DNA of 34,187 bases, taken from an uncultured Lachnospiraceae bacterium (GTDB taxonomy: Bacteria > Bacillota > Clostridia > Lachnospirales > Lachnospiraceae). Location: the NCBI GenBank assembly GCA_948441955.1, contig CAOJQZ010000021.1, positions 1 to 34,187 of the forward strand, written 5' to 3'. The translations under genes were made by a program, and so were the position numbers. Below the pieces are notes generated by a model. That model was given only the letters and a program-made list of their open reading frames with translations. It was not told the origin of the DNA and did not search any database. Below are positions 1 through 7,137 of this stretch, in pieces (the first letter of the stretch is position 1; each line of letters starts with the position of its first letter).

Positions 1-458
1 AAGAAAGATTGTGCTGTCGGATATGTCCATGTCATAGAGTTCCTTCATGTGGGATTCGATACCGCCGGTTGTCATGCCCTTTTGCATACATGAAAAGTAT
101 TTTTCCTCCATGTCCTGCGTCACGGTATTCTGGTATTTTTTTACCAGCTGGGGCTCATACTCGCCGTTACGGCCGCGGGGGATTGCAACATCCATGTCCG
201 CCATAGCTGGTGTGCATGTTTTTTTGAATGGCCGTTCCGGCTGTTAGTGGTTTCCTTGTTCCGATAATCATACTTTGAGTAGCCAGACTCCTCATCCAGT
301 TCTCCAGCCAGGACATCCTCCAAAATCACAGACATCATATCACGCATGACGGCATTCACATCCCTTCCGTTTTTAATGCTGATGTTATTCTCTTTGTGAT
401 AGCTGCGCATCATTTCCCTCATTGCCGCTTTTTGTGGACTTTCGTTTTTTCTTGCCAT
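1..458 (-). pseudogene. IS256-family transposase, frameshifted and cut by window edge
   Basis: Translation from the ATG at 458 gives MARKNESPQKAAMREMM and then the IS256 N-terminal block DMMSVILEDVLAGELDEE followed by GYSKYDYRNKETTNSRNGHS. The frame is lost at a run of seven A (minus strand, 219-225). A further base change at about 197-203 restores a frame reading IPRGRNGEYEPQLVKKYQ and TQDMEEK, and a compensating pair of shifts around 80-105 scrambles the next few codons before KGMTTGGIESHMKELYD. These blocks match the usual order in IS256 transposases (Mutator superfamily, DDE catalysis). Several small indels within 250 bases argue for a dead gene rather than programmed frameshifting. The catalytic DDE part is outside the window. 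Confidence 0.85.
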
Positions 459-462
459 AATA

Positions 463-508
463 AAACCTCCAAACTGTGTAATCTTATCTTACATCAGTTT
501 GGAGGTTT
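463..508. repeat. 14-bp inverted repeat upstream of transposase
   Basis: The sequence aaacctccaaactg at 463-476 is exactly complementary to cagtttggaggttt at 495-508, with an 18-base loop. On the transcript reading towards the transposase, the 3' arm contains the bases just ahead of the start codon, so the hairpin could hide the ribosome-binding region from transcripts entering from outside the element. That is a known control strategy in insertion sequences, but here it is inference from position only. Confidence 0.6.
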
Positions 509-576
509 ACACAAACTTTGGGATACTCTCTGTTTTATTAGCTACAATGTGACGTTCTACAGCCTTCCGGGTATTT

Positions 577-1542
577 TTATTTTTCCGGATTATCATCAAA
601 ATAGAACGAGAGAACCGAATCTCCTTCACTGGTGAAGGTTATTTCGCTTGAAGGCCCATACTCTGTTTCTGTACTCCAGCTTAGCCCAATATCTCCAAAA
701 ATTTTTTCATAATCCTCCCAGCCCATGTTTTCACATTCCTGTACAGCCTTTGTAAACAATCCCTCCTGTAGATAGGCGCGAACAGCCTCTTCTTCAATGT
801 TCTCCGGAGCTTTCTCCACCTTTTGACCTGCTTTCCAGATTGTCATCTTATCTTTCTTCGTTTTCCCATAAACACTGATATCCGCACAGCTCTGAGTAAT
901 GGTTCTGCTTTCCCCGTTTTCTTCCGTAACTGTACCCTGCCGCTCTAAAGTGAATATCACTTTCGCCTGTCTTCTTCTTATTGTATTCCACTCCCAGAAA
1001 GGAACTTCTCTGAAACGAAGCTCTTTCTCGGCTTCTGTTGTACTCTTTCCTCTTTCCTCCTGGGGTATAACCCAGTCTGCCATCTCTGTTATACCAAACT
1101 CCTTATCCGATTCCAATGCGCAATAAATATCGCCGTTTTTTAGCTGGTAAAGTTCTGTCACATGAAAATTTTCCGAAGGCAATGTATAAATCATTCCTGC
1201 AATTCCCGTATAGCCCTCGATCTTCCGGCCGCAGATATCATTTACCGTGATCACTGCAAAGCATATGAATACAACTATAATGCCGAAAATCACTGCGGTC
1301 TTATAAGTCATTCTTTTTTTAAGCTTCTTCATTACTCGAATTGCCGCGCCCTCCTGTTCTTCTTCAGAAGACTCCTGCACTTTTTCAATTTCCGGAAGAG
1401 ATTTCCTGACATTTTCATACAGACGCATGCATTCCTCGCAGCCCCGGATATGTTCCTCTACCATATGCCTGCTCTCTTCTCTCAGCACATCATCCTCGTA
1501 TAATACCAGAAGATCCTGTACTACTGCACATTCCTTCTTCAT
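577..1542 (-). CDS. Anti-sigma factor with zf-HC2 domain, single-pass membrane protein
   Basis: This 321-residue protein starts with an anti-sigma zinc-finger signature: Cys5, then VEEHIRGCEEC with His31, Cys35 and Cys38, the usual H-x3-C-x2-C arrangement. A charged linker follows, then one hydrophobic segment at about 82-101, then about 220 extracytoplasmic residues with no domain I recognise. The expected role is to hold the adjacent ECF sigma factor inactive at the membrane until an envelope signal releases it. The start codon directly follows the TAA of the sigma gene, and the ribosome-binding site AGGAGG lies inside the last sigma codons, so the two are translationally coupled. The outer domain presumably senses the signal, which is unknown. 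The 3' end lies close to an IS remnant but appears intact. Confidence 0.85.
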   Translation of the reverse strand: MKKECAVVQDLLVLYEDDVLREESRHMVEEHIRGCEECMRLYENVRKSLPEIEKVQESSEEEQEGAAIRVMKKLKKRMTYKTAVIFGIIVVFICFAVITVNDICGRKIEGYTGIAGMIYTLPSENFHVTELYQLKNGDIYCALESDKEFGITEMADWVIPQEERGKSTTEAEKELRFREVPFWEWNTIRRRQAKVIFTLERQGTVTEENGESRTITQSCADISVYGKTKKDKMTIWKAGQKVEKAPENIEEEAVRAYLQEGLFTKAVQECENMGWEDYEKIFGDIGLSWSTETEYGPSSEITFTSEGDSVLSFYFDDNPEK

Positions 1543-2052
1543 TTAGGACACCTCCTTTATCATTTCCTGAATTTTTAATTTTGCCCGGTGGTAATTCACC
1601 CGCGCCCAGCCTTCCCCGTATCCGAAAATTTCACCAATCTCCTTGTAGGATAGTTCACCCAGAATTCTCAAGGTAAAAACCTCTTTATAAGGCTCATCCA
1701 GCAAATGCAGTACCTTATAAATCGACAGCGCCTGCTCCTTTTTCATACACCGCATTTCAGGACTGTTTTCCGCCTGCCCTGGTTCTTCCTTATCTTCATG
1801 AAATCTCTCAGGTTCCAGCTCCCTGGAGTCTAGATGCTTCTGCTTTTTTGCCCAGGACAGATAGGCATTTTTGCCGATCTGACAGAGCCAGGATTTAAGC
1901 TGGCATTCTCCTTTGAATCTGTGTATGTTCGCCAGAGCTCTGTAAAAGGTTTCCTGTGTCAATTCTTCCGCAAGCTCCGGATTGCTGCTCATTGACAACA
2001 GGAAGTAATACACATCCCGATAATACTGCTTGTATACATCCTCAAACTTCAT
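1543..2052 (-). CDS. ECF-type RNA polymerase sigma factor
   Basis: The 169-residue product has the two-domain layout of group 4 sigma-70 factors. Region 2 (residues about 7-75) includes AEELTQETFYRALANIHRF and the promoter-melting part KSWLCQIGKNAYLSW. Region 4 (about 110-165) holds the helix-turn-helix LGELSYKEIGEIFGYGEGWA. Length and spacing are normal. The start at 2052 has AAAGGAGG eight to ten bases upstream. It is followed without a gap by its anti-sigma gene. A promoter with ECF character (TGTAAC, 17 bases, GTCTAC) lies just upstream, which suggests positive autoregulation. The regulon is unknown; the MATE gene upstream on the same strand is a neighbour but not an obvious target. Confidence 0.92.
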   Translation of the reverse strand: MKFEDVYKQYYRDVYYFLLSMSSNPELAEELTQETFYRALANIHRFKGECQLKSWLCQIGKNAYLSWAKKQKHLDSRELEPERFHEDKEEPGQAENSPEMRCMKKEQALSIYKVLHLLDEPYKEVFTLRILGELSYKEIGEIFGYGEGWARVNYHRAKLKIQEMIKEVS

Positions 2053-2077
2053 GCATCCCGCCTCCTTTCTACATCAA

Positions 2078-2106
2078 GTAGACTCTCTTCCCGGGATTTT
2101 GTTACA
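2078..2106 (-). promoter_or_regulatory. Candidate ECF sigma promoter (autoregulatory) for sigma/anti-sigma pair
   Basis: On the minus strand TGTAAC (2101-2106) is followed after exactly 17 bases by GTCTAC (2078-2083). ECF factors of the Bacillus SigW/SigM type recognise -35 elements with an AAC core and -10 elements with CGTC/GTCTA, so the pair fits an ECF promoter better than a housekeeping one. It lies in the 58-base gap between the MATE stop codon and the sigma gene, about 25 bases upstream of the sigma start. Confidence 0.6.
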
Positions 2107-2110
2107 GATA

Positions 2111-3502
2111 TCAGAAAAATTTCTTTGTGTTTTTTAAGTTCCTGTCAACTGACAACAGCCGTTCCATCTTTCTGATAACAGAAAAATAACTGATAACCAA
2201 TATGATCACAGCTCCTGTCCATGCCATAACTTCCGCATAAAAAATCCCTTTTTCCCCAATGAACATTGGAAGAAATATGGCCGTTGCCGCCCGCATAACA
2301 AACTCCGCAATTCCAGATGCCAGCGGCAAAATTGTGTTTCCCATTCCCTGAATTGCAGAGCGTGTAATATGAAGCGTATAAAGGACAGGAAGACAAACAC
2401 TCATAACCGTCAAGTAATAGTAGGCAATCTGCAAAGTCTGACGGAATTCCTCCGGCGTTCCCGAAATAAACCATCCGAGAATCATCTTACCGCAAAGAAG
2501 CATAACTGCTGCAATAATCAGAGAAGTAAACAGCGCAATTACAATTGCTGCTTTTACTCCCTTTCGTATACGCTCTGTCTTTCCGGCCCCCAAATTCTGT
2601 CCTGCATAAGTAACCATAGCGTAACCATAAGAAGTAGCGGCAACTTCCAGCACGCCATACAGCTTATTCGTTGCCGTAAATCCGGCAATAAAAATCACCC
2701 CAAAACCATTGACAACAAACTGCACGATCATTCCTCCCACCGAAATAATCGCATTCTGAAAGGCCAATGGAAATCCCAGCAGAAAAAGCCGTAAAGAGAG
2801 ATGTCTTTCCGGCAGCCCGAAATCCCCGGCAGAAAATTTCAAAATATCTATTTTCTTCATATGATACAGGCAGAACATACTGGAGACAAGCTGCGCAATT
2901 AATGTAGCTGATGCCGCGCCTGCAATCCCCCACTTAAAAATCAGCACAAAAATAAGATCCAGAATAATATTGGTAACTGCCGCTACAATCATAGCATGAA
3001 GAGGCGTCCTTCCGTCCCCTAATGAACGAAGGACAACAGCCAGAAAATTGTATGCCATCACAATCGGAACCCCTATAAACATAATCCGCAGATATAAGAG
3101 CGCATTTCCCAGAATCTCCTGCGGCGTCTGAAGAAAGGTTAAAATCGGGCACGCCAGAAGCTGTCCGATAACAAGAAGAAATATGGCGGAGAAAAAAGAA
3201 AGGGCCGCAGAATTACTCACACATTTTCGTAAAGCCACATATCTTTTTGCGCCAAATTCCTGCGCCATCAAAATTCCAAAGCCCTGCGTAAAGCCCTGGA
3301 TGATGCCAAGCATCATCCAGTTCAGCCAGTCTGCAGCGCCAAGAGCCGCAAGGGCCCCTACACCAAGAGCCTTTCCTACTACCATAGTATCCACTACTGT
3401 ATAAAGCTGCTGGAACACATTGCCTACCATCAAAGGCAATGCAAAAGAAAAAATAAGAGAAGCAGAACGCCCCTCCGTCATATTTTTAATATGTGACGCC
3501 AA
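2111..3502 (-). CDS. MATE family efflux transporter (first of two)
   Basis: A 463-residue integral membrane protein with about twelve hydrophobic segments and the N-terminal MATE signature: FALPLMVGNVFQQLYTVVDT then GALAALGAADWLNWMMLG. Members exchange cationic drugs, metabolites or flavins for Na+ or H+ across the cytoplasmic membrane; the substrate here cannot be read from sequence. The best start is a TTG at 3502, because GGGAGG sits eight bases upstream; the in-frame ATG seven codons later has no ribosome-binding site. It lies 48 bases downstream of the small membrane-anchored gene on the same strand and may be the last gene of the polymerase/ThrE/YolD operon, although a separate weak promoter cannot be excluded. 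Confidence 0.9.
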   Translation of the reverse strand: MASHIKNMTEGRSASLIFSFALPLMVGNVFQQLYTVVDTMVVGKALGVGALAALGAADWLNWMMLGIIQGFTQGFGILMAQEFGAKRYVALRKCVSNSAALSFFSAIFLLVIGQLLACPILTFLQTPQEILGNALLYLRIMFIGVPIVMAYNFLAVVLRSLGDGRTPLHAMIVAAVTNIILDLIFVLIFKWGIAGAASATLIAQLVSSMFCLYHMKKIDILKFSAGDFGLPERHLSLRLFLLGFPLAFQNAIISVGGMIVQFVVNGFGVIFIAGFTATNKLYGVLEVAATSYGYAMVTYAGQNLGAGKTERIRKGVKAAIVIALFTSLIIAAVMLLCGKMILGWFISGTPEEFRQTLQIAYYYLTVMSVCLPVLYTLHITRSAIQGMGNTILPLASGIAEFVMRAATAIFLPMFIGEKGIFYAEVMAWTGAVIILVISYFSVIRKMERLLSVDRNLKNTKKFF

Positions 3503-3550
3503 TTTAAAATCCTCCCTATATCATCACTTTGAAAGCACAGTCTAAGGAGG

Positions 3551-3811
3551 TTACTTACAGTAACGATAAGCCATTTCCTGTGCATTATTATAAACAGTAA
3601 CTCCTAATATCTTAATTTCTAACCCATCATAATAGACTTGCTCGCTTAATGTCTTTTCATCCAAGCCCATATACGCGTGCCAGTGAATCACCTGGTACAA
3701 AGCAGCATGGTATTCTACCGAACCCCCGTCTTTTATATACCGGATTTCCGGCCACAATAAAGCAGCTAAAAGGATACTGATAACCACTACCCTTAATATC
3801 TTTTTTTTCAT
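3551..3811 (-). CDS. Small membrane-anchored or secreted protein, function unknown
   Basis: The 86-residue product begins with MKKKILRVVVISILLAALLW, a positively charged start followed by a hydrophobic stretch, so it is either anchored by an uncleaved signal or exported. The remaining 65 residues are soluble and contain KIHWHAY-like aromatic-rich sequence (VIHWHAYMGLDEK) and end in YRYCK with a single Cys. I do not recognise the family. It starts 21 bases after the YolD-like stop codon with a modest GGGG-type ribosome-binding site, and the MATE gene follows 48 bases later. The spacing suggests it belongs to the LexA-boxed operon. Confidence 0.7.
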   Translation of the reverse strand: MKKKILRVVVISILLAALLWPEIRYIKDGGSVEYHAALYQVIHWHAYMGLDEKTLSEQVYYDGLEIKILGVTVYNNAQEMAYRYCK

Positions 3812-3832
3812 ATGCTTTTCCCCATGCCCTTT

Positions 3833-4279
3833 TCACTCTGTTAAAAACTTTAAATTTTCCATTTGGATATATTCTATATCAACGATATCATAGATTGGTA
3901 TATGCGTCCCATCTGTCAGAACCACAGCCCTTTTGTACTCATCAATCCTTTTCACCTGTCCGGCTGCCGTAGTATAAGAACCCCCTTTTTTCTTGGAATC
4001 CGGGGTAAAATAAGTGAGTAAAATGTCAGGCCTCTCATCCAGATGCTTCTCCAGATACTTAAGCTGCATGTCTAATGCTGCTAAGATATCCTCATTAAGC
4101 TCTGCCCTTTCATCTGTCAGGCGGGCTGTCTCCCTCACTGCCTCGTGATGTCCTGTCAGAGCTGCAAAGGGCGCAAACTGGAACGCCCTGTCTGACAGGG
4201 GCATCTGGGGATGTGTTTTCGATACATGATGGGGAAGGTCTATAATATCATCATATTTATGCATATCCCTGCAATTCAT
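3833..4279 (-). CDS. YolD-like protein, partner of Y-family polymerases
   Basis: The protein (148 residues from the chosen start) carries the YolD-like signature: KYDDIIDLPHHVSKTHPQM, then SDRAFQFAPFAALTGHHEAV, and a C-terminal half with YFTPDSKKKGGSY and an acidic IYDIVDIEYI segment. Genes of this family usually lie next to uvrX-like Y-family polymerase genes in Firmicutes and plasmids and belong to the SOS response; their biochemical role is not settled. Possible starts are GTG 4300, ATG 4291 and ATG 4279; I prefer 4279 because AAAGGA lies about eleven bases upstream and the start is close to the conserved KYDDI. Unusually, a ThrE-type transporter gene separates it from the polymerase gene. 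Confidence 0.85.
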   Translation of the reverse strand: MNCRDMHKYDDIIDLPHHVSKTHPQMPLSDRAFQFAPFAALTGHHEAVRETARLTDERAELNEDILAALDMQLKYLEKHLDERPDILLTYFTPDSKKKGGSYTTAAGQVKRIDEYKRAVVLTDGTHIPIYDIVDIEYIQMENLKFLTE

Positions 4280-4306
4280 AATACTTTTCATCCTTTCCAC
4301 AGAGCC

Positions 4307-5512
4307 TTATTTTTTCGTTCCTATGCAGCGAGTCACAATCTCTATAATTAGAAAACCAAAAGCCACGGCAAGACATATTTCGGCCAATGCGACAGCCTGA
4401 CCGGAAGCCAGGTCATAATCTGCCTGAACAAACCCATGCATCATATAAAACAGGCTTGCCCCGGGAATAACCGGCATAATTGACGTTGTTAGAAATATGG
4501 TTGCCGGCGCCCGGTGAACCCTTGACATTAAGTACGCGTAAGCCGCCACAAAAGCTGCACCGGCCATAACTGCCATAAAATCATTTCCATGAAAATACTG
4601 CACTATCAGGTAAAAGGCCCAGTTAAAGAAACCTCCGATTCCGGCATAGACGGACTGCTTCACGGCTGCTTTAAACACAAGGGCAAAGCCCATGCTGGCC
4701 ACACCGCAGGAAATAAGCTGTACCGCAATGCTGGGGGCAATATACATTTCATACATATCCCCTTTAAAGAGCATCATTGCAAGTCCTGTCCCGCAGGCAA
4801 TGGCAACAGCCCCCAGACAGGAGTTTGTAATATTTAAAATTCCTGACAGATACGCCCGGTTTACCATATCCCGTATTCCGTTGGCGACCCCCAAACCGCT
4901 TATGAGCACCATGTTAAGTCCTAATATAATCCGGTCAGGATGATGTCCCAGACCAATCCTTGCCGCCAAAAATACAACCGCCCCGGAAAGAAATGCCAGC
5001 ACCAGATTATAAACCACAAGATGATGCTCCCGCTTATCAAGAATACTTCCGAAAAACACCTCCACCGCCGCACAGATAACAATTCCCACCGCAGTATCCA
5101 GCCAGTCGCATCCAAAGTACACGCCAAAGCCCACGCCGCCTAAAATGGCCGCCACATACTTTAAATACTTCGGCTGGGGCCTGCGGTTTAAAACCTCTTC
5201 ATAGTTTTCATGTATTTGCTCTATGGACGGTGTATTTTTGCAGATATACCGAGATAGATTGTTGAGGTAATCCAGCCGGTCATAGTTAAATTCAATCTTG
5301 TGTATTCTTCGTATCTGAGTCATAAAATGACCGTTCTTTGGCTTAATCGTGGCCTGTATGTTACTTTGTATAGCAAAAACACTGCACTGTTCCAGATCAT
5401 AGCTCTCCAGCATCCGGTACATACTGTCCTCCGCCCTGTCTGTCTCCGCGCCGCTTTTAATCATATCCTTTCCGATATTCAGTATTTCATTTAATAACAA
5501 TTCATAATTCAT
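4307..5512 (-). CDS. ThrE-family threonine/serine exporter-like membrane protein
   Basis: A 401-residue protein with the fused ThrE arrangement. The N-terminal soluble part (residues about 1-125, DUF1212 type) has the typical GKDMIKSGAETDRAEDSMYR motif and the RIHKIEFNYDRLDYLNNLS segment. About ten hydrophobic helices follow, including GLNMVLISGLGVANGIRDMV and the late VIPGASLFYMMHGFV motif. ThrE proteins export threonine and serine in Corynebacterium; in Firmicutes the two halves are often split into two genes, whereas here they are in one. Its ATG overlaps the polymerase TGA (ATGA at 5509-5512), so translation is coupled to the polymerase. A transporter inside a polymerase/YolD cassette is unexpected and its substrate in this context is unknown. 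Confidence 0.88.
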   Translation of the reverse strand: MNYELLLNEILNIGKDMIKSGAETDRAEDSMYRMLESYDLEQCSVFAIQSNIQATIKPKNGHFMTQIRRIHKIEFNYDRLDYLNNLSRYICKNTPSIEQIHENYEEVLNRRPQPKYLKYVAAILGGVGFGVYFGCDWLDTAVGIVICAAVEVFFGSILDKREHHLVVYNLVLAFLSGAVVFLAARIGLGHHPDRIILGLNMVLISGLGVANGIRDMVNRAYLSGILNITNSCLGAVAIACGTGLAMMLFKGDMYEMYIAPSIAVQLISCGVASMGFALVFKAAVKQSVYAGIGGFFNWAFYLIVQYFHGNDFMAVMAGAAFVAAYAYLMSRVHRAPATIFLTTSIMPVIPGASLFYMMHGFVQADYDLASGQAVALAEICLAVAFGFLIIEIVTRCIGTKK

Positions 5513-7026
5513 GCCTTGTGCCCGCCAATCTGCCTGTTTCGGGATGCAGCTGTCGCACCCTCCACCAGATTTGTTCCTTTCAAAATCGCATTTTTTCCAT
5601 ATTTCTTTTTAATATCCAGCATTGCCTGCTGAAGCCTGCGCTCCTTTTCCCGAGCAGCTTCCTCCCTCTGCTTACGCTCTTCCCCCTCACTGTAATCCGT
5701 AAACAAATCCAGCTGTTCAAAAACAGGCCCCCGCAATACAGAAGCTTCCTCTACAACATGATTCGCCCCTATGGTAATTCTCCGCACAAGAAAGCTTCTG
5801 TTAATAATCTTATCATATAATTCCAGCGTTGTCCTTACAATCTGCCGGGACGAGGAGGTAGGCTTCTCAAGATTCGCGGTTCCATGGGCATGCTTTGGGA
5901 TTTTCCTCCCGTAACGATCAATTTTAATTTCTACCTGATTTTCCAGGCCAATCAGATTTTCTATATCATATCCCACTGTAAGAACAATCTGATCCGTTAC
6001 CAGACGACGTTCAAATAAATCCAAGCTGATCATCTCCGCCATTTCCCGCACGACAATCCTTGCATTTTCAGCCGTATAGGGACAATGAAGGACCTGACCG
6101 GAGCAGATACTGTTGGTTTCCGGCTTATAGGCCTTTATATCCTTCATCGTACAGGGCTCAAATCCCCATGCATGATCAATCAAAAGCTCTGCATTAATAC
6201 CGAATAGTTTGTACAGCAAATCCTCATTGTAATAGTCTTCCGGTTTTCCTACTGAACACCGCGCAATATCTCCCATTGTAAACAGCCCGTGCTCTGCAAG
6301 TTTTTTCCCATATCCTTTTCCCACACGCCAAAAATCCGTAACAGGCTGATGCCCCCATAAAATCCGGCGGTAGCTTTTTTCATTCAGAGAAGCAATCCGT
6401 ACGCCGTTCTTGTCCGGCGGAATATGCTTTGCCACAATATCCATCGCTGCTTTGCACAAATAAAGATTCGTACCGATCCCTGCCGTGGCAGTAATCCCCG
6501 TATTCTCTCGAATGTCCTCTATGATTTTTCCCGTAAGCTCTCTGGCAGACATCTTATAGGTATTCAGGTAATGGGTAACATCCATCATTATCTCATCAAT
6601 AGAATACACATGACAGTCCTCCGGCGCAACATATTTCAGATAGATTTCATAAATTTTTGTGCTGTATTCGATATAGCGGGCCATCCTGGGCGGTGCGACA
6701 ATATAATCAAGAGCTTTCCCGGGAGATGTTTTAAGCTCCAGATCATCACAGGAAGATCCCTCAAATTTTCCACCCGGCGCCATACCAAGTCTTTTTGCAT
6801 TTACCTCTTTCACCCGCTGTACAACCTCAAAAAGCCTTGCCCTACCGGAAATTCCGTAGGATTTTAACGTGGGCGACACGGCAAGACAGATGGTCTTTTC
6901 CGTACGGCTTAAATCAGCCACAACAAGATTCGTGGTCATAGGATCAAGCCCACGTTCCATACATTCTACAGAGGCATAGAAGGATTTTAAATCAATTGCG
7001 ATATATGTGGGGTTTTCCTGTGTCAT
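5509..7026 (-). CDS. Y-family DNA polymerase (UvrX-like / DinB superfamily)
   Basis: The 505-residue product is a translesion polymerase. The N-terminal catalytic block YIAIDLKSFYASVECMERG holds the first metal-binding Asp, and YSIDEIMMDVTHYL holds the paired Asp-Glu. TAGIGTNLYLCKAAMDIVAK marks the palm, GVRIASLNEKSYRRILWG the thumb region, and the little-finger domain runs from about 310 to 430. A charged C-terminal tail (about 450-505) is rich in Arg, Glu and Lys. The length exceeds typical DinB (about 350-415) and fits UvrX-like members. ATG 7026 is preferred, since GAGGTG lies six bases upstream; the GTG at 7035 overlaps that ribosome-binding site. It is the first gene of the operon and has two LexA-type boxes in its promoter. 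Confidence 0.92.
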   Translation of the reverse strand: MTQENPTYIAIDLKSFYASVECMERGLDPMTTNLVVADLSRTEKTICLAVSPTLKSYGISGRARLFEVVQRVKEVNAKRLGMAPGGKFEGSSCDDLELKTSPGKALDYIVAPPRMARYIEYSTKIYEIYLKYVAPEDCHVYSIDEIMMDVTHYLNTYKMSARELTGKIIEDIRENTGITATAGIGTNLYLCKAAMDIVAKHIPPDKNGVRIASLNEKSYRRILWGHQPVTDFWRVGKGYGKKLAEHGLFTMGDIARCSVGKPEDYYNEDLLYKLFGINAELLIDHAWGFEPCTMKDIKAYKPETNSICSGQVLHCPYTAENARIVVREMAEMISLDLFERRLVTDQIVLTVGYDIENLIGLENQVEIKIDRYGRKIPKHAHGTANLEKPTSSSRQIVRTTLELYDKIINRSFLVRRITIGANHVVEEASVLRGPVFEQLDLFTDYSEGEERKQREEAAREKERRLQQAMLDIKKKYGKNAILKGTNLVEGATAASRNRQIGGHKA

Positions 7027-7063
7027 AAGGTTCACCTCGTCAAAAAAATTAACTCAAAAAAAC

Positions 7064-7075
7064 AAACGTCCGTTC
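7064..7075. promoter_or_regulatory. Second LexA-type box at transcription start
   Basis: The + strand reads AAACGTCCGTTC, which on the minus strand is GAACGGACGTTT, again a full GAAC-N4-GTTT match. It lies directly downstream of the -10 element. Its centre is 27 bases from the first box, between two and three helical turns. The paired arrangement suggests tight SOS control. Confidence 0.72.
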
Positions 7076-7081
7076 TTTTAT

Positions 7082-7110
7082 ATTATATCAGAACCTACGT
7101 TTGTTTTCAA
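7082..7110 (-). promoter_or_regulatory. Promoter of Y-polymerase operon
   Basis: On the minus strand TTGAAA (7105-7110) and TATAAT (7082-7087) are separated by exactly 17 bases, a near-consensus housekeeping promoter. Transcription would begin near 7075, about 50 bases before the ATG at 7026. Both LexA-type boxes fall on it, one in the spacer and one at the probable start site. Confidence 0.85.
7091..7102. promoter_or_regulatory. LexA-type box in promoter spacer
   Basis: The + strand reads GAACCTACGTTT, a full match to the GAAC-N4-GTTT form of the Firmicutes LexA (DinR) operator known in clostridia. It sits between the -35 and -10 of the polymerase promoter, where bound repressor would exclude RNA polymerase. 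Confidence 0.72.
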
Positions 7111-7137
7111 TGGGATAATATTTACAATTAAGATTTT

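Larger units (their letters stand above)
1..530 (-). mobile_element. IS256-family insertion sequence, partial, one end present
   Basis: The stretch contains the 5' part of a degraded IS256-type transposase gene and a probable outer end of the element near 509-530, where the sequence reads tacacaaactttgggatactctc, typical of IS256-family termini in Firmicutes. A 14-bp inverted repeat (463-476 and 495-508, aaacctccaaactg and its complement) lies between the transposase start and the element end and could form a fold-back that blocks read-through transcription or translation. The other end lies outside the window, so target duplication and full length cannot be tested. The element stops about 46 bases from the end of the neighbouring anti-sigma gene and does not seem to break it. 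Confidence 0.75.

Noticed and set aside
3543..3564. AAGGAGG on the + strand and a gttac/gtaac stem
   Set aside because: No start codon follows the purine tract at a useful distance, and the stem of five pairs is too short to be a terminator; both lie at the 3' end of a minus-strand gene.
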